Assembly: GCF_014646255.1 (NCBI RefSeq)
Contig: NZ_BMNC01000008.1
Coordinates: forward strand, 186,001-250,000
DNA from: Lentzea pudingi
GTDB taxonomy: Bacteria > Actinomycetota > Actinomycetes > Mycobacteriales > Pseudonocardiaceae
DNA length: 64,000 nt
Direction of reading: 5' to 3'
The number at the start of each line of letters is the position of its first letter. The stretch's first letter is position 1. The notes beneath the pieces were generated by a model. That model had not been told where the DNA came from. It searched no databases and saw only the letters and a program-made list of their open reading frames with translations. Positions 41,857-50,860 of the stretch are shown here, in pieces. Position numbers and translations under genes: made by a program.

Positions 41857-42672
41857 TCAGCCGGCCGGTGTGAGGGTCGGCAACGCCTCGCTGTCTCGGC
41901 CCGTGTCCGTGCGGGCCGAGACGGTCGGCAGTTCGGCGTTGCCCGAAGCCTTGTCGCCGATCATCGACATGGCCTGCTTCACGATCTTCAGCACGGCCTG
42001 CGCGCCCTCGACCAGTTTGATCAGGTTCTCGCCGCTCGCCAGCAGTTCGCCGAGCTTGGCCGCGATCTGGGCACCGCACTCGACGGCGAGCTGGACGCAC
42101 TGCGGGATCGCCACGGCGATGCTCTGCCCGAACGTGGCGGCCGCCGTCGCGATCGCCTGGGTCATGATCGGCACGATCTTGCCGACCGCCTCGGTGATCA
42201 GCCGCGTCACCTCGGCGACGACCTGGGCGACGACCTCGCCCGCCTTGATCAGCGCGGTGGCGTTGGTCAGCGCGGTCTCGGCGACCGACAGCACGCCGTC
42301 GACGAGCTCCTTGCCGGTCTTGGCGTACTCGGCCGCGCTGTCGCCGGTCCAGCCGTCGGTCTCGCTGCCCGCCTTCTCGCCGTACTCACCGGCGAGGGCG
42401 GTCGCGGCCGTGCTCGCGTCGCGGAACTCCCCCGCGCCCCGCTGGACGCCGTCCGGATCGCCCTTGAGCTGGTTCAGCGGCTCTTCCAGGAACGAGATCA
42501 TGGGCGTGAGGAAGCCGACGCCCGCACTGTCCAGGGCCTGCAACGGTTTCCCGTTCGAACCCAGCTCGCCCAGCGGCGCCTTCGGGGTCTGGGCCAGGTC
42601 CGGCGACAGCCACTCACCGTTCGTGATGGCATTCGTCGTGGCGCGGAGCTGGTCGAGCAACGCGGCGGTCAT
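41857..42672 (-). CDS. ESX-type secretion target-like protein (WXG)
   Basis: 271 residues, mostly helical. An WTGDSAAEYA stretch (about 110) is the W-x-G turn of WXG100-like proteins, with a long Ala-rich helical bundle after it and a Ser/Thr-rich C-terminus. No signal peptide. Last gene of a six-gene operon; its ATG overlaps the previous stop (ATGA). Probably an exported or surface protein of type VII secretion; the operon has no secretion machinery. Confidence 0.65.
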   Translation of the reverse strand: MTAALLDQLRATTNAITNGEWLSPDLAQTPKAPLGELGSNGKPLQALDSAGVGFLTPMISFLEEPLNQLKGDPDGVQRGAGEFRDASTAATALAGEYGEKAGSETDGWTGDSAAEYAKTGKELVDGVLSVAETALTNATALIKAGEVVAQVVAEVTRLITEAVGKIVPIMTQAIATAAATFGQSIAVAIPQCVQLAVECGAQIAAKLGELLASGENLIKLVEGAQAVLKIVKQAMSMIGDKASGNAELPTVSARTDTGRDSEALPTLTPAG

Positions 42673-42968
42673 CGGCCCGCTCCCGTGATGTCCTCGGCGT
42701 TGCGCTCGTCGGTGCGCTGGTAGTTCTCGGCCGTCTGCCGCATGCCCTCACCTACTTTGTCCATCGTGGACGCGATGTGGGCGAACGCGCCCATCGTCTC
42801 GCCCATCGGGCCGCTCAGGCCGGAACTGAGGAACTGGGCGAACGAGCCGAGCGACCTCTCGCCCACCTGGTCGGGCAGCCGGGACCCGGTGCCGGACAAC
42901 CGGTCGGCGTACCCGGTCAGGGTCTTCGCGTGCCGGCGCAACTGCTCGTGGTCGGCGGTGAAGCTCAT
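42669..42968 (-). CDS. EspC-like ESX-associated protein
   Basis: 99 residues, two-helix layout typical of the EspC (excreted virulence factor) family: MSFTADHEQLRRHAKTL start and a second helix with MDKVGEGMRQTAENYQRTDE, which includes a YxxxD-type secretion signal (YQRTD). Overlaps both neighbours by four bases. Probably secreted as a helical hairpin, alone or with the following protein. Confidence 0.75.
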   Translation of the reverse strand: MSFTADHEQLRRHAKTLTGYADRLSGTGSRLPDQVGERSLGSFAQFLSSGLSGPMGETMGAFAHIASTMDKVGEGMRQTAENYQRTDERNAEDITGAGR

Positions 42969-43309
42969 CGCACGGCCTCCGGCAGGTGCCTCGTGATCTG
43001 GTGCAGCGCGTCGCTCTCGCCGAGGTAGTCGGCCATCACCTCGGTCATGCGGGCGCTCGCCAGCCGTTGCGCCTCCCGCGCGGTGCTGACGATCAGCATC
43101 GCGAGCGTGTCGACGTCGAGCCTGCGCGCCGCCGGCGTCAGCGCGACGTCGCCGAGCACGCCGCCCGCGTTCACCGTCACGGTCACCTCACCGCGCGGCG
43201 AGGTCGCCGTCGCGCCCACCTCGGCCAGGCTCGCGCTCGCCGACCGCGCGCTGTACGCGACGCGCTCCAGTCGTTCCTGGTAGTCCGCCAGCCACTGTGC
43301 TGGATCCAC
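42965..43309 (-). CDS. YbaB/EbfC-family protein of the ESX operon
   Basis: 114 residues from GTG with GGGGGAGAA upstream. The central GEVTVTVNAGGVLGDVALTPAA sheet is the YbaB fold signature; flanking helices are short. Actinobacterial ESX loci commonly encode a YbaB-like protein of this type; its function there is unknown. Confidence 0.7.
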   Translation of the reverse strand: MDPAQWLADYQERLERVAYSARSASASLAEVGATATSPRGEVTVTVNAGGVLGDVALTPAARRLDVDTLAMLIVSTAREAQRLASARMTEVMADYLGESDALHQITRHLPEAVR

Positions 43310-43317
43310 TTCTCCCC

Positions 43318-43941
43318 CTACCTCCAGGCTCGCGCGACCGCGGCGAGCTCACCGATCGCACGGACCAGGTCGTGGTGCCGCACCGGGTTGACGCTGACCC
43401 AGCCGTCCTCCCCGACGTCGACCCTGACCCGTCCGCCCGCACTGTCCAACCAGGACACTTCCTGTCGCCGCCCGCCCCTGACCACGCCCGCCTGCCCCTG
43501 CCCGGTGACCTCCAGGTCGAGCCCGGCGCCGGGCGGCAGGGTGATCGGCATCAGCTGCGCGGCCCTGACCTGCGGCACCAACGCCGCCAACTCGTCGCCG
43601 AGCGTCTCCGCCTCGACGTGCGCGACCCGTACCGTGCTCCCGGTCTGCGTGCACACGAGCGCGTCGTCGCCGTAGACCATCGCGACCGCGCCCGTTCCGG
43701 GCACGACGAGGTCGACCACGACGGTGTGCTCGTGCAGCGCCGTGACCAGTGCGGCGGCCATGCCGGTCGGCCCGTGCGATGCCGCGAGTCCCCGCGCCTG
43801 CAACCCGTGGCCCGCCTCGGAGAGCAGCGCCGCGCGTTCGTCCGCGCGCTTGCCGAACGACGGCACCCGCAGCGGGAACGGCCAGCGCACCCCGGCGTGC
43901 GTGGCGAGCAGGTCCATCTCCACCAGGTCGAAGGCGATCAC
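43318..43941 (-). CDS. EspG-family ESX secretion-associated chaperone
   Basis: 207 residues starting MIAFDLVEMDLLATHAGVRWPFPLRVP, typical of EspG proteins, which bind PE-PPE or PPE-like substrates in the cytoplasm and keep them secretion-competent. Later VDLVVPGTGAVAMVYGDDALVC and the basic C-terminal helix agree. It neighbours a PPE-like gene, the expected client. Four-base overlap with the upstream gene. Confidence 0.72.
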   Translation of the reverse strand: MIAFDLVEMDLLATHAGVRWPFPLRVPSFGKRADERAALLSEAGHGLQARGLAASHGPTGMAAALVTALHEHTVVVDLVVPGTGAVAMVYGDDALVCTQTGSTVRVAHVEAETLGDELAALVPQVRAAQLMPITLPPGAGLDLEVTGQGQAGVVRGGRRQEVSWLDSAGGRVRVDVGEDGWVSVNPVRHHDLVRAIGELAAVARAWR

Positions 43942-44240
43942 CGGCCCACCTTCCGCGCCTGCTCGGCGTCGGTCTCGGTGTAGGTCGACTCGATCTCCGC
44001 GAGCAACTGCCGGAACTCGCGCACCTCACGTTCGGCGGCACCCACCTCACCGGCGAGCCCCGACCCGGCGTCCTTGAGCCGCCGCGACAGGTCCTGGGCG
44101 GGCGGCGCGGTGCCGAGCAACGGCTGCCGCTCCGCCAGCCTGCTCGCCGTCGCCACCAGGGCGGCGGTCTGCTCGGCGAGCCTGCTCAGGGACCTGACCC
44201 GCTCCCGCAACCCGTCGGGCGACACCTCGTAGCCGGTCAC
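43938..44240 (-). CDS. Small helical ESX-operon protein
   Basis: 100 residues, two long helices with heptad-like Leu/Ala pattern (LRERVRSLSRLAEQTAALVA and EREVREFRQLLAEIESTYTETDAE). Resembles a WXG100-sized coiled-coil partner, without a clear WXG. ATGA overlaps on both sides place it in the operon between the PPE-like and EspG genes. Confidence 0.6.
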   Translation of the reverse strand: MTGYEVSPDGLRERVRSLSRLAEQTAALVATASRLAERQPLLGTAPPAQDLSRRLKDAGSGLAGEVGAAEREVREFRQLLAEIESTYTETDAEQARKVGR

Positions 44241-45352
44241 TGCTCCTCCCCGATCACGGCCGGAGACACCCGCTCGGTCACCGCGAACAGGTCGTGGTCG
44301 AGCGTGGGCATCTGGTTCTCGTGCTCCTGGTCCTCGTCCTTGCGCGCGCCACTCGCCGGTGGTGCGCCCATCGCGTTGTTCTGGGCCGAGGGACGGCCTT
44401 CTGCGGTGAGGGAGCCGGTCGCGGTGATTGCGCCGTGCTGGCCGAACATCACCCCGGCACGCATCCCTGGCGTGAGCTGCTGGCTCACCGGGGCGGTCGT
44501 GCTGGCCACCGGGCCACGCGTGGATGTGGAGCCGCCGCTCACGAGTCGTTGCCAGGGCACGCCACCCGAGCTGGGTGTCTTCACCGTCGCCGAGGTGGCG
44601 CGGGGTGCGACAGCCGCCTGCGAGGTGGCGCCGCGCGGTGCGGCAGCCTGCGGGACGGCGCCGCGGGCGTCGTCGATGATCCGGCCGCTGCCGTTGAGGC
44701 TGGACTCGTAGGTCTGCATCGCCCGGACGGCCTGGGCCTTCTGTTGGTCGGCGGACGCGGCGCCGAAGTAGAAGAAGAAGCCCGAGCCGGATGGTGTCGG
44801 TGCGCTCGGTAGAGCGAACGGCGCGGGTGCGCTGGGCAGCGCGAATGGCGCGGGTGCGCTGGACAACGTCATGGACCCCGGCGCACCAGGCAATGCGAAC
44901 GGCGCCGGCGCGAACGTCCCCGGTCCACTGGGCGGCGTGAACGTCCCCGGCCCACTGGGCGGCGCGAACGGTGCCGGCGCGCTCGGCAGCCCGGCGAACG
45001 CCGGCATCGTCACCCCCGGCCCCGGTGGCGGCGGCATCGAGGCCCGGGCCGACGCCAGCGCGTCAGCGGAGTCCTGCGCGGCCTTCTGCCCCGCGACCGC
45101 CAGCTCGCTGATCTTCTCGATCCGCTCCGCCAGCGCCCCCAGCCGTGCGGCGGCCTCCTCCGCCGCGGCCCCGGTCCACCCCTCCGTCAACGCGGCCCGT
45201 TGCTCCCGCAGCACCTCGGCGTGCGAGGCCAGCGCGGCCCGGTGACGCGTCCACTCCTGCGCCACCGCGCTCACGTCGGCGACATCAGCGTCCTGCCACA
45301 GCATGCGGTGCAACTCTTCATGGCTGTACGCCTCCCAGTTGATGCCTGACAC
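44237..45352 (-). CDS. PPE-like protein with proline-rich repeats
   Basis: 371 residues. The N-terminal helical part (1-105) has EGWTGAAAEEAA, a WxG turn; then a low-complexity region of Ala/Pro/Phe repeats (PSAPAPFAL three times, PPSGPGTF twice) to about 200, followed by a second Ser/Thr-rich segment and an acidic C-terminus (KDEDQEHENQMPTLDHDLF). This is the layout of PPE-like ESX substrates in non-mycobacterial actinomycetes. First gene of the operon; its EspG partner lies two genes on. Confidence 0.72.
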   Translation of the reverse strand: MSGINWEAYSHEELHRMLWQDADVADVSAVAQEWTRHRAALASHAEVLREQRAALTEGWTGAAAEEAAARLGALAERIEKISELAVAGQKAAQDSADALASARASMPPPPGPGVTMPAFAGLPSAPAPFAPPSGPGTFTPPSGPGTFAPAPFALPGAPGSMTLSSAPAPFALPSAPAPFALPSAPTPSGSGFFFYFGAASADQQKAQAVRAMQTYESSLNGSGRIIDDARGAVPQAAAPRGATSQAAVAPRATSATVKTPSSGGVPWQRLVSGGSTSTRGPVASTTAPVSQQLTPGMRAGVMFGQHGAITATGSLTAEGRPSAQNNAMGAPPASGARKDEDQEHENQMPTLDHDLFAVTERVSPAVIGEEQ

Positions 45353-45414
45353 CCCTGGAATCCCCTCCCTCGTCCCCGGCGACGATCACAGCCGGGCAGG
45401 ACGGGGGAACAGGC

Positions 45415-45447
45415 CAGACGACCGGCCACTTGTGGCCGGTCCGTCTG
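45415..45447 (-). terminator. Terminator of the NACHT gene
   Basis: CAGACG-ACCGGCCA pairs with TGGCCGGT-CCGTCTG (14 pairs, one bulged C, loop CTTG). It starts one base after the NACHT stop codon on the minus strand and separates it from the ESX operon. Confidence 0.75.
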
Positions 45448-45448
45448 A

Positions 45449-47560
45449 TCAGCGCGAACGCGTGAGGTGGTCCTGCAGGCGCGCGTGCCGGAACTGGTAG
45501 ACCGCACCCGCCCGGCGCAGCACGCCGCGCCGGTACGCGTCGTCGAGGAACGCCGGCAGACCCCACGGCAGGTTCCCGGTCAGCGGCAGCCAGACGCGTG
45601 CGAACACGACCCACTGGCCCCACGCGGTCAGGCTCAGCACGTACGCGAGCCCTCCGCCGACGCCGCCGACGAGCCCGAGCGCCAGGGCCGTCGTCGGGCT
45701 CCACACCACCTCGAACCGCAACACCGTCAGACCACTCGCGACGACGCCGGTGGCCCCCGCGACGAACACCGCGAACACCGGCGCCATCACCGCGACGAGG
45801 CCGAGCACCGCACTCCGGTTCGCGGTCAGCAACCCGTCCGGACTGCCCGCCGACCGCACGTCGAGCGGTGCCTCCATCGCGGCGACCACGGCGAACACCA
45901 GCCCGGCGCCGAAGCCGAACACCAGGCCGAACACGCCGACGTCGACCAGCACCCCGGCCGTCATCCCGAACTCGGGCACCACCAGCCAGAACGCCATCGC
46001 GCGCACCAGCCCGTACGCGGCGCCGATCGCCCCGCCGAACGCCAGCCCGAGCAGTCCGCGCGACCACACCCGCCTGCCGGCGCGGCCACGCAGCCGCAGC
46101 CGGGTCCGCACGGGTTCGATCGGCGTCCTGCGCGCCACGTACCAGTGCGCCACCCCGAACAGGAGGCCGGTGACCAGGCCGATCATCACCGCGAACAGCA
46201 GACCCCTGGCGCCGAGGAAGCCCTCCAGCGCCGTCTCGAGCACGAGGTCCGCGACGCCGACCGCCAGCCCGACACCCAGACCCGTCACCACCGACGAGCC
46301 GCCGAACCGCCACCACGCGATGTCGTGGGTGCCGAGCCTGGTCAGGTGGTCCGCGAGGTACCCGAGCCAAGGCTGTACACGTTCGGTATCCGAGCCGTAT
46401 ACAGCAGGTATGAAGCTGCCGAGCAGGTGGCGTTCGATCTCGTCGGGCTCGTGCAGGGTCAGCAGCACGGCCGGGTCGTGGTCCGGGGTGTCGCTGTAGA
46501 TCCGCCGGGCGAGCGCCACCATCAACGGCGTCGTCAGCACCTCGGCGAGCGGACCGCCGCACCGCACCTCGTCCAGCACGGGCTTCCAGACGTTGCCGCC
46601 CGGCCCGGTCTTGCGGGTGGTGCGCGGCAGGTAATCCGCGAGGTCGTCGACTGCCAGATCGGCCAGCACCACAGCGGCAGCCGACGTCAGCACGTCCGTG
46701 CCCTCGACGGCGTCGCGGTACTCGTCCACACGGCTCGTGAGCAGCAACGGCAGAGTGGTGGTGTTCAACGCGTTGAGCGCCAACCGGTGCAGTCCGCTGG
46801 CAATCTCGTCGAAGCCGTCCAGCACGGGCAACACGCGCTGCGAGTCGACCAGCGCCGCCGCCAGCGTGCCGCCGCTGGGTCCGGGAGCCGCGAGGAACGG
46901 GTGATCACGCGTGAGCTGGTCGGCGAGCCAGTCGCGCAGCCCCACGCGCCCGGGGTGCCACGCGCCGAGGCCGAAGATCACCGGTACGGCGTCGGCCGGC
47001 GAGCGGGTACCCAGCAGGTCCAGCGCGAACCGCGTGGTCAGCACCGTCTTGCCGGACCCGGCCCGCCCCAGCACGACCAGCCGCCGCGACCCGACCCTGC
47101 GGTACACCTCGACGACCTGGTCCAGGCTTCCGCCGAGCCTTGCCTCACCGCCGATGTTGAGCCAGCTGTCCATCCACGTCGCGGGCGCCGCGTCCCACCG
47201 CACCGGCAACGGCACCGGGTCGTGGATCTGCCGCTGCTCCTCCTCGCGCCGCCACCGGCCCTCGACCGCGACCTTCAACGTCTCGACGGCCTCGTGCAGC
47301 GGGTCGAACCGGACCGGCTCCGCCACGACCACGGGTTCGTCGCGCCCGGCGGCCGAGAACAGCTCGACCCGTTCGGCTCCGGTGAGCTCCAGAGCGTCGG
47401 CCAACGCGCGCACGGTGCCCATGCGCGGATCGGTCCGTTCGCCGGTTTCCAGCCCTCGCACCGTGCGGATGCCCACGGCGGCGCGTGTCGCGAGCGCCTC
47501 CTGGCTCAATCCCGCCCGCTGCCGCCATTGACGCAGCAGTAAGCCGAACTGGCTCCCCAC
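45449..47560 (-). CDS. HTH-NACHT NTPase with multispanning membrane domain
   Basis: 703 residues from GTG. XRE-like helix-turn-helix (residues 8-65: RAGLSQEALATRAAVGIRTVRGLE), then a NACHT P-loop NTPase (Walker A GRAGSGKT at 165-172; Walker B PVLDGFDEI; sensor-like LLLTSRVDEY), then about six to seven membrane helices (430-660) and a short C-terminal tail ending VYQFRHARLQDHLTRSR. A TTA codon (residue 7) is rare at this GC content and may tie expression to bldA tRNA. Such HTH-NACHT-membrane proteins are frequent in actinomycetes; function unproven, with defence or signalling roles discussed for NACHT proteins. Confidence 0.85.
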   Translation of the reverse strand: MGSQFGLLLRQWRQRAGLSQEALATRAAVGIRTVRGLETGERTDPRMGTVRALADALELTGAERVELFSAAGRDEPVVVAEPVRFDPLHEAVETLKVAVEGRWRREEEQRQIHDPVPLPVRWDAAPATWMDSWLNIGGEARLGGSLDQVVEVYRRVGSRRLVVLGRAGSGKTVLTTRFALDLLGTRSPADAVPVIFGLGAWHPGRVGLRDWLADQLTRDHPFLAAPGPSGGTLAAALVDSQRVLPVLDGFDEIASGLHRLALNALNTTTLPLLLTSRVDEYRDAVEGTDVLTSAAAVVLADLAVDDLADYLPRTTRKTGPGGNVWKPVLDEVRCGGPLAEVLTTPLMVALARRIYSDTPDHDPAVLLTLHEPDEIERHLLGSFIPAVYGSDTERVQPWLGYLADHLTRLGTHDIAWWRFGGSSVVTGLGVGLAVGVADLVLETALEGFLGARGLLFAVMIGLVTGLLFGVAHWYVARRTPIEPVRTRLRLRGRAGRRVWSRGLLGLAFGGAIGAAYGLVRAMAFWLVVPEFGMTAGVLVDVGVFGLVFGFGAGLVFAVVAAMEAPLDVRSAGSPDGLLTANRSAVLGLVAVMAPVFAVFVAGATGVVASGLTVLRFEVVWSPTTALALGLVGGVGGGLAYVLSLTAWGQWVVFARVWLPLTGNLPWGLPAFLDDAYRRGVLRRAGAVYQFRHARLQDHLTRSR

Positions 47561-47648
47561 AACCGCCCCCTCGTCCCGATGATCAGCACACTACCGAGAC
47601 GGCCGCGTCTCGTGGCCGATCCCATCCGGTTGGAGGAAGATCGCGGTT

Positions 47649-48248
47649 GTGCTGACCGAGTGGCTCCACGTCGTTCCGCCGTTGCTGGTCTACCTCGTCG
47701 TGGGTCTGGTGGTCGGGGTCGAGAGCATGGGGATCCCGCTGCCGGGCGAGGTCGTGCTGGTCGCGGCGGCGCTCATGGCCTCGCACCACGACGGCGTCTC
47801 ACCGGTCTGGGTCGGCGTCGCGGCCTCCGCCGGCGCGATCATCGGCGACAGCGCCGGGTACGCGCTGGGCACGCGGTTCGGCCCGCGGATCTTCGGCTGG
47901 GCGGGCGAGAAGTTCCCCCGCCACTTCAGCGCGGACAAGGTCGGCCGCGCCCAGGCGCTGTTCGAGAAGTACGGCGCCTGGGCGGTCTTCTTCGGCCGGT
48001 TCGTGGCGCTGCTGCGGATCCTGTCCGGTCCGCTCGCGGCCACGATGGGCATGCACTACGGGAAGTTCCTGCTGGCCAACGCGGCTGGCGGCATCGCGTG
48101 GGCCGGCGGCACGACGGCGGCCGTCTACTTCGTCGGAGAGGCCGCCGAGCACTACCTCGCGGAGTTCTCGTGGATCGCGCTCGTGGTCGTGCTGGTCGCG
48201 GTCGTCGCGTTCAGCGTCCGAGCCCGGCTCCGCCGTTCACCCCGATGA
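47649..48248 (+). CDS. DedA-family (VTT-domain) membrane protein
   Basis: 199 residues from GTG, with four to five hydrophobic segments. VESMGIPLPGEVVL and the later FFGRFVALLRILSGPLAATMGM are the conserved DedA motifs (Glu and Arg that make up the re-entrant loops). DedA proteins support membrane homeostasis; some flip undecaprenyl phosphate or phospholipids. Divergent from the NACHT gene; 3' end overlaps the convergent SDR gene by 38 bases. Confidence 0.9.
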   Translation: MLTEWLHVVPPLLVYLVVGLVVGVESMGIPLPGEVVLVAAALMASHHDGVSPVWVGVAASAGAIIGDSAGYALGTRFGPRIFGWAGEKFPRHFSADKVGRAQALFEKYGAWAVFFGRFVALLRILSGPLAATMGMHYGKFLLANAAGGIAWAGGTTAAVYFVGEAAEHYLAEFSWIALVVVLVAVVAFSVRARLRRSPR

Positions 48249-48930
48249 CCTGGGCGGTGATGTGCCCGGCCTCCGGCGAGGTCAGGAACGTGATCGCGGA
48301 GGCGACGTCCGCCGGGGTGCCCGCGCGGCCGTTCGCGGGGCTTCCGACGAGCTTCTTGCGCCGCTCCTCGCTCAGGGTCCCGCCGAAGAACTCGGTGTCC
48401 TCGGTGACACCCGGCGACACCACGTTGACCGTGATCCCCCTTGCCCCGACGGCGAACGCGAGGTCCGCCGTCCACGCCTCGACCGCGGACTTGGCCGCGC
48501 CGTAGGCACCCGAACCCCGCCGGCCCGCGATCGAGCCGAGCGTCACGACCCGCGCGTTGTCGGCCAGCCGCGGCTCCAGCGCGGTCGTCACGAGAACGGC
48601 GCTGATCACGTTGGACTCGTAGTTCGCGAGCCACAGGTTCTTCACGTCGGACAGGTTCCGCGGCGCGGGCAGGCGCCGGGTCATGTTGCCGCCCGCGTTG
48701 TTGACCAGAACGTCCACCGAGGACGGGAGGTCCGGCAGCGCCGCCTCCACCGACTCGGGGTCCGCCGCGTCGAACACGACCGCCCGCGCGCCGATCTCGT
48801 CGGCCGCCGCCTTCAGGACGTCCTCCCTGCGTCCGGTGATCACCACGTCCAGGCCCTGCTCCACGAGCCGTGCCGCCACTGCCCTGCCGATGCCCGTGCC
48901 GCCGCCGGTCACCACTGCTGTACGTGTCAT
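48211..48930 (-). CDS. Short-chain dehydrogenase/reductase
   Basis: 239 residues. TGGGTGIG (residues 8-15, NAD(P)-binding), NNAGG, the catalytic Ser-Tyr-Lys set (S in LGSIAG, YGAAK) and a C-terminal SDR tail (VIGVNGGAGLGR). ATG at 48930 is used because the 37 further residues upstream have no family match. Substrate unknown. Divergent from an alpha/beta hydrolase. Confidence 0.9.
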   Translation of the reverse strand: MTRTAVVTGGGTGIGRAVAARLVEQGLDVVITGRREDVLKAAADEIGARAVVFDAADPESVEAALPDLPSSVDVLVNNAGGNMTRRLPAPRNLSDVKNLWLANYESNVISAVLVTTALEPRLADNARVVTLGSIAGRRGSGAYGAAKSAVEAWTADLAFAVGARGITVNVVSPGVTEDTEFFGGTLSEERRKKLVGSPANGRAGTPADVASAITFLTSPEAGHITAQVIGVNGGAGLGR

Positions 48931-49039
48931 GCGACCTTTGATAACAGCCGAATACATGCAGGTCGATCGGCCTGTCAGCCCATCGGGGTTCACGTCTGTG
49001 ACTAGGCTGCTCAGACCCGACTCCACTGGGGAGAATCGC

Positions 49040-49879
49040 ATGGAAACTCACGTTCTCGAGACAGACGGCGCCGCCATCACGTACGACGTGAGCGGTGAGG
49101 GCCGGCCGTTGATGATGATCGGCCAGCCCATGGACGCCAGCGGCTTCACGGCCCTGCGCGCGCAGTTCCCCGACCGCAAGGTGATCACCTACGACCCGCG
49201 TGGCATCGGCAGGAGCACCCGTTCGGACGGCCGCACCGACAACACGCCGCAGACCCAGGCGGCGGACGTGCACGCGGTGATCCAGGCCGTGGGCGGCCCG
49301 GTCGACCTGTTCGCGTCCAGCGGCGGCGCGGTCACGGCCCTCGAGCTCGTGGCGGCCTACCCCGGCGACGTCCTCACCCTCGTCGCCCACGAGCCACCGC
49401 TGATCGACGTGCTGCCCGACGCGGCCGCCGCCCGCAAGGCCCGCGACGCGTTCATGGACGCCTACCAGGCCAAGGGTCAGGGCGCGGGCATGGCGGCGTT
49501 CCTGCACATGAGCTCGCACCAGGGCGAGTACACCGACGAGTACTTCGCGCAGCCCCTGCCGGACCCCGCGCAGTTCGGGATGCCGTCCGAGGACGACGGC
49601 AAGCGCGACGACCCGTTGCTCGGGACCGCCTCGCTCGCCATCACCGACTACCAGCTCCGGGTGCAGGACCTGATCGCCGCGCCCGCGCGCATCGTGCTCG
49701 CCGTGGGTGAGGAGACCGGCGACGCGTTCACCGCGCGCACAGCCCGGCACACCGCGACGCTGCTCGGCCAGGAGGCCGTCGTGTTCCCGAGCCACCACGG
49801 CGGGTTCATGGGCGGCGAGTTCGGCTACGCGGGCAAGCCGGAGGAGTTCGCGGTCAAGCTCCGCGAGGTGCTCGGCTGA
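49040..49879 (+). CDS. Alpha/beta hydrolase
   Basis: 279 residues from ATG at 49040 preceded by GGGGAGA. Opening strand TDGAAITYDVSGEGRPLMMIGQP, nucleophile elbow ASSGG (Ser94), acid DLFASSG... and a C-terminal His in VFPSHHGGF. Soluble serine hydrolase of unknown substrate, possibly esterase or haloperoxidase-like. Divergent from the SDR gene. Confidence 0.85.
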   Translation: METHVLETDGAAITYDVSGEGRPLMMIGQPMDASGFTALRAQFPDRKVITYDPRGIGRSTRSDGRTDNTPQTQAADVHAVIQAVGGPVDLFASSGGAVTALELVAAYPGDVLTLVAHEPPLIDVLPDAAAARKARDAFMDAYQAKGQGAGMAAFLHMSSHQGEYTDEYFAQPLPDPAQFGMPSEDDGKRDDPLLGTASLAITDYQLRVQDLIAAPARIVLAVGEETGDAFTARTARHTATLLGQEAVVFPSHHGGFMGGEFGYAGKPEEFAVKLREVLG

Positions 49880-49894
49880 GGAGGACGTGGGCGT

Positions 49895-49921
49895 GCATCC
49901 GGTCGAGGTTCGGCCGGATGC
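49895..49921. terminator. Hairpin between convergent genes
   Basis: GCATCCGG at 49895-49902 pairs with CCGGATGC at 49914-49921 (8 bp, 11-base loop), between the hydrolase and the oxidoreductase stops; probably terminates both. Confidence 0.6.
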
Positions 49922-49943
49922 GTGCCTCACAAGATCCGGCGGA

Positions 49944-50855
49944 TCACCGCAGGAAAGCCTCGACCACCTCGGCCACGCGCCGCCCGCTCGCGAAGTCCGC
50001 CAGGTCACGCGGGTGCTCGCCCCGCACGGCCTGCGCGAACAGCGTGAGCCGCGAGTAGTCGGACCCGGTCTGCTCCAGCGGCACCGGTTCCCACGGTCCT
50101 CCGTCCGAAGTGGACAGCAGGGCCCACTGGCCGAGGCGCAACGACCGTTCGGTGCCCCACGCGGTCCACTCGTAGATCTCGGGCCCGGCCAGTCCGGAGA
50201 ACGCCGACACGTGCACCGGCACGCCACTGCCCCGCAGCACACCGCGGGCCGCGACCTCGGCCGCGCCGGGCTCGGGGAAGTCCGACGAGACCGACTCGAC
50301 GGTGACCGGCCCGAGCATCCGGTCGGTCAGGTAGACGAAGTGCGACAACACCTCGCGGACGAACCCGCCCTGCTCGGAGCGCGACAGCCAGGTCGCGTCC
50401 GCCTGGAACGCCCTGGGCCACCGCGGGAACTGCAGCCGGATCTCGACGCCCCGCAGCGTGCCGAGCTCGGGTAGCCGTCGTTCGATCTCGATCGTCGCCG
50501 CCATGTCGGAGAGCGCGAAGTTGACCGCGTTCGGGCGTCCTTCAGCGGCTTCGGCCATCGCGCGGGCCTCGGCGAGGTCGACGGCCAGCGGCTTCTCGCA
50601 GAACACCGCCTTGCCGGCCGCGAAAGCCCGGTGCACGAGTTCGGCGTGCGACGCGGGTGGCGTCGAGATGTACACCGCGTCCACATCGGACAGCACGTCG
50701 TCCAGCGTGGTGAAGACCGGGATGTCGAGCGTGCGGGGTGCGACGTCGACACCCGCGACCACGGTGAAGCCGGGATGTGACCGCGCCGCCGTCAGCATCC
50801 GGGTGCCCATGGCTCCCAGGCCGACGACGGCGAGGCGAATCGGATCAGCGATCAT
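49944..50855 (-). CDS. Gfo/Idh/MocA-family oxidoreductase
   Basis: 303 residues. N-terminal Rossmann motif VVGLGAMGTRML (residues 10-21), the conserved EKPLAV lysine motif (about 90-95), STPPASHAELV, and a C-terminal alpha/beta domain. Typical of NAD(P)-dependent sugar or cyclitol dehydrogenases; substrate not recognisable. Start ATG at 50855 gives the normal family N-terminus. Confidence 0.85.
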   Translation of the reverse strand: MIADPIRLAVVGLGAMGTRMLTAARSHPGFTVVAGVDVAPRTLDIPVFTTLDDVLSDVDAVYISTPPASHAELVHRAFAAGKAVFCEKPLAVDLAEARAMAEAAEGRPNAVNFALSDMAATIEIERRLPELGTLRGVEIRLQFPRWPRAFQADATWLSRSEQGGFVREVLSHFVYLTDRMLGPVTVESVSSDFPEPGAAEVAARGVLRGSGVPVHVSAFSGLAGPEIYEWTAWGTERSLRLGQWALLSTSDGGPWEPVPLEQTGSDYSRLTLFAQAVRGEHPRDLADFASGRRVAEVVEAFLR

Positions 50856-50860
50856 GCGCC

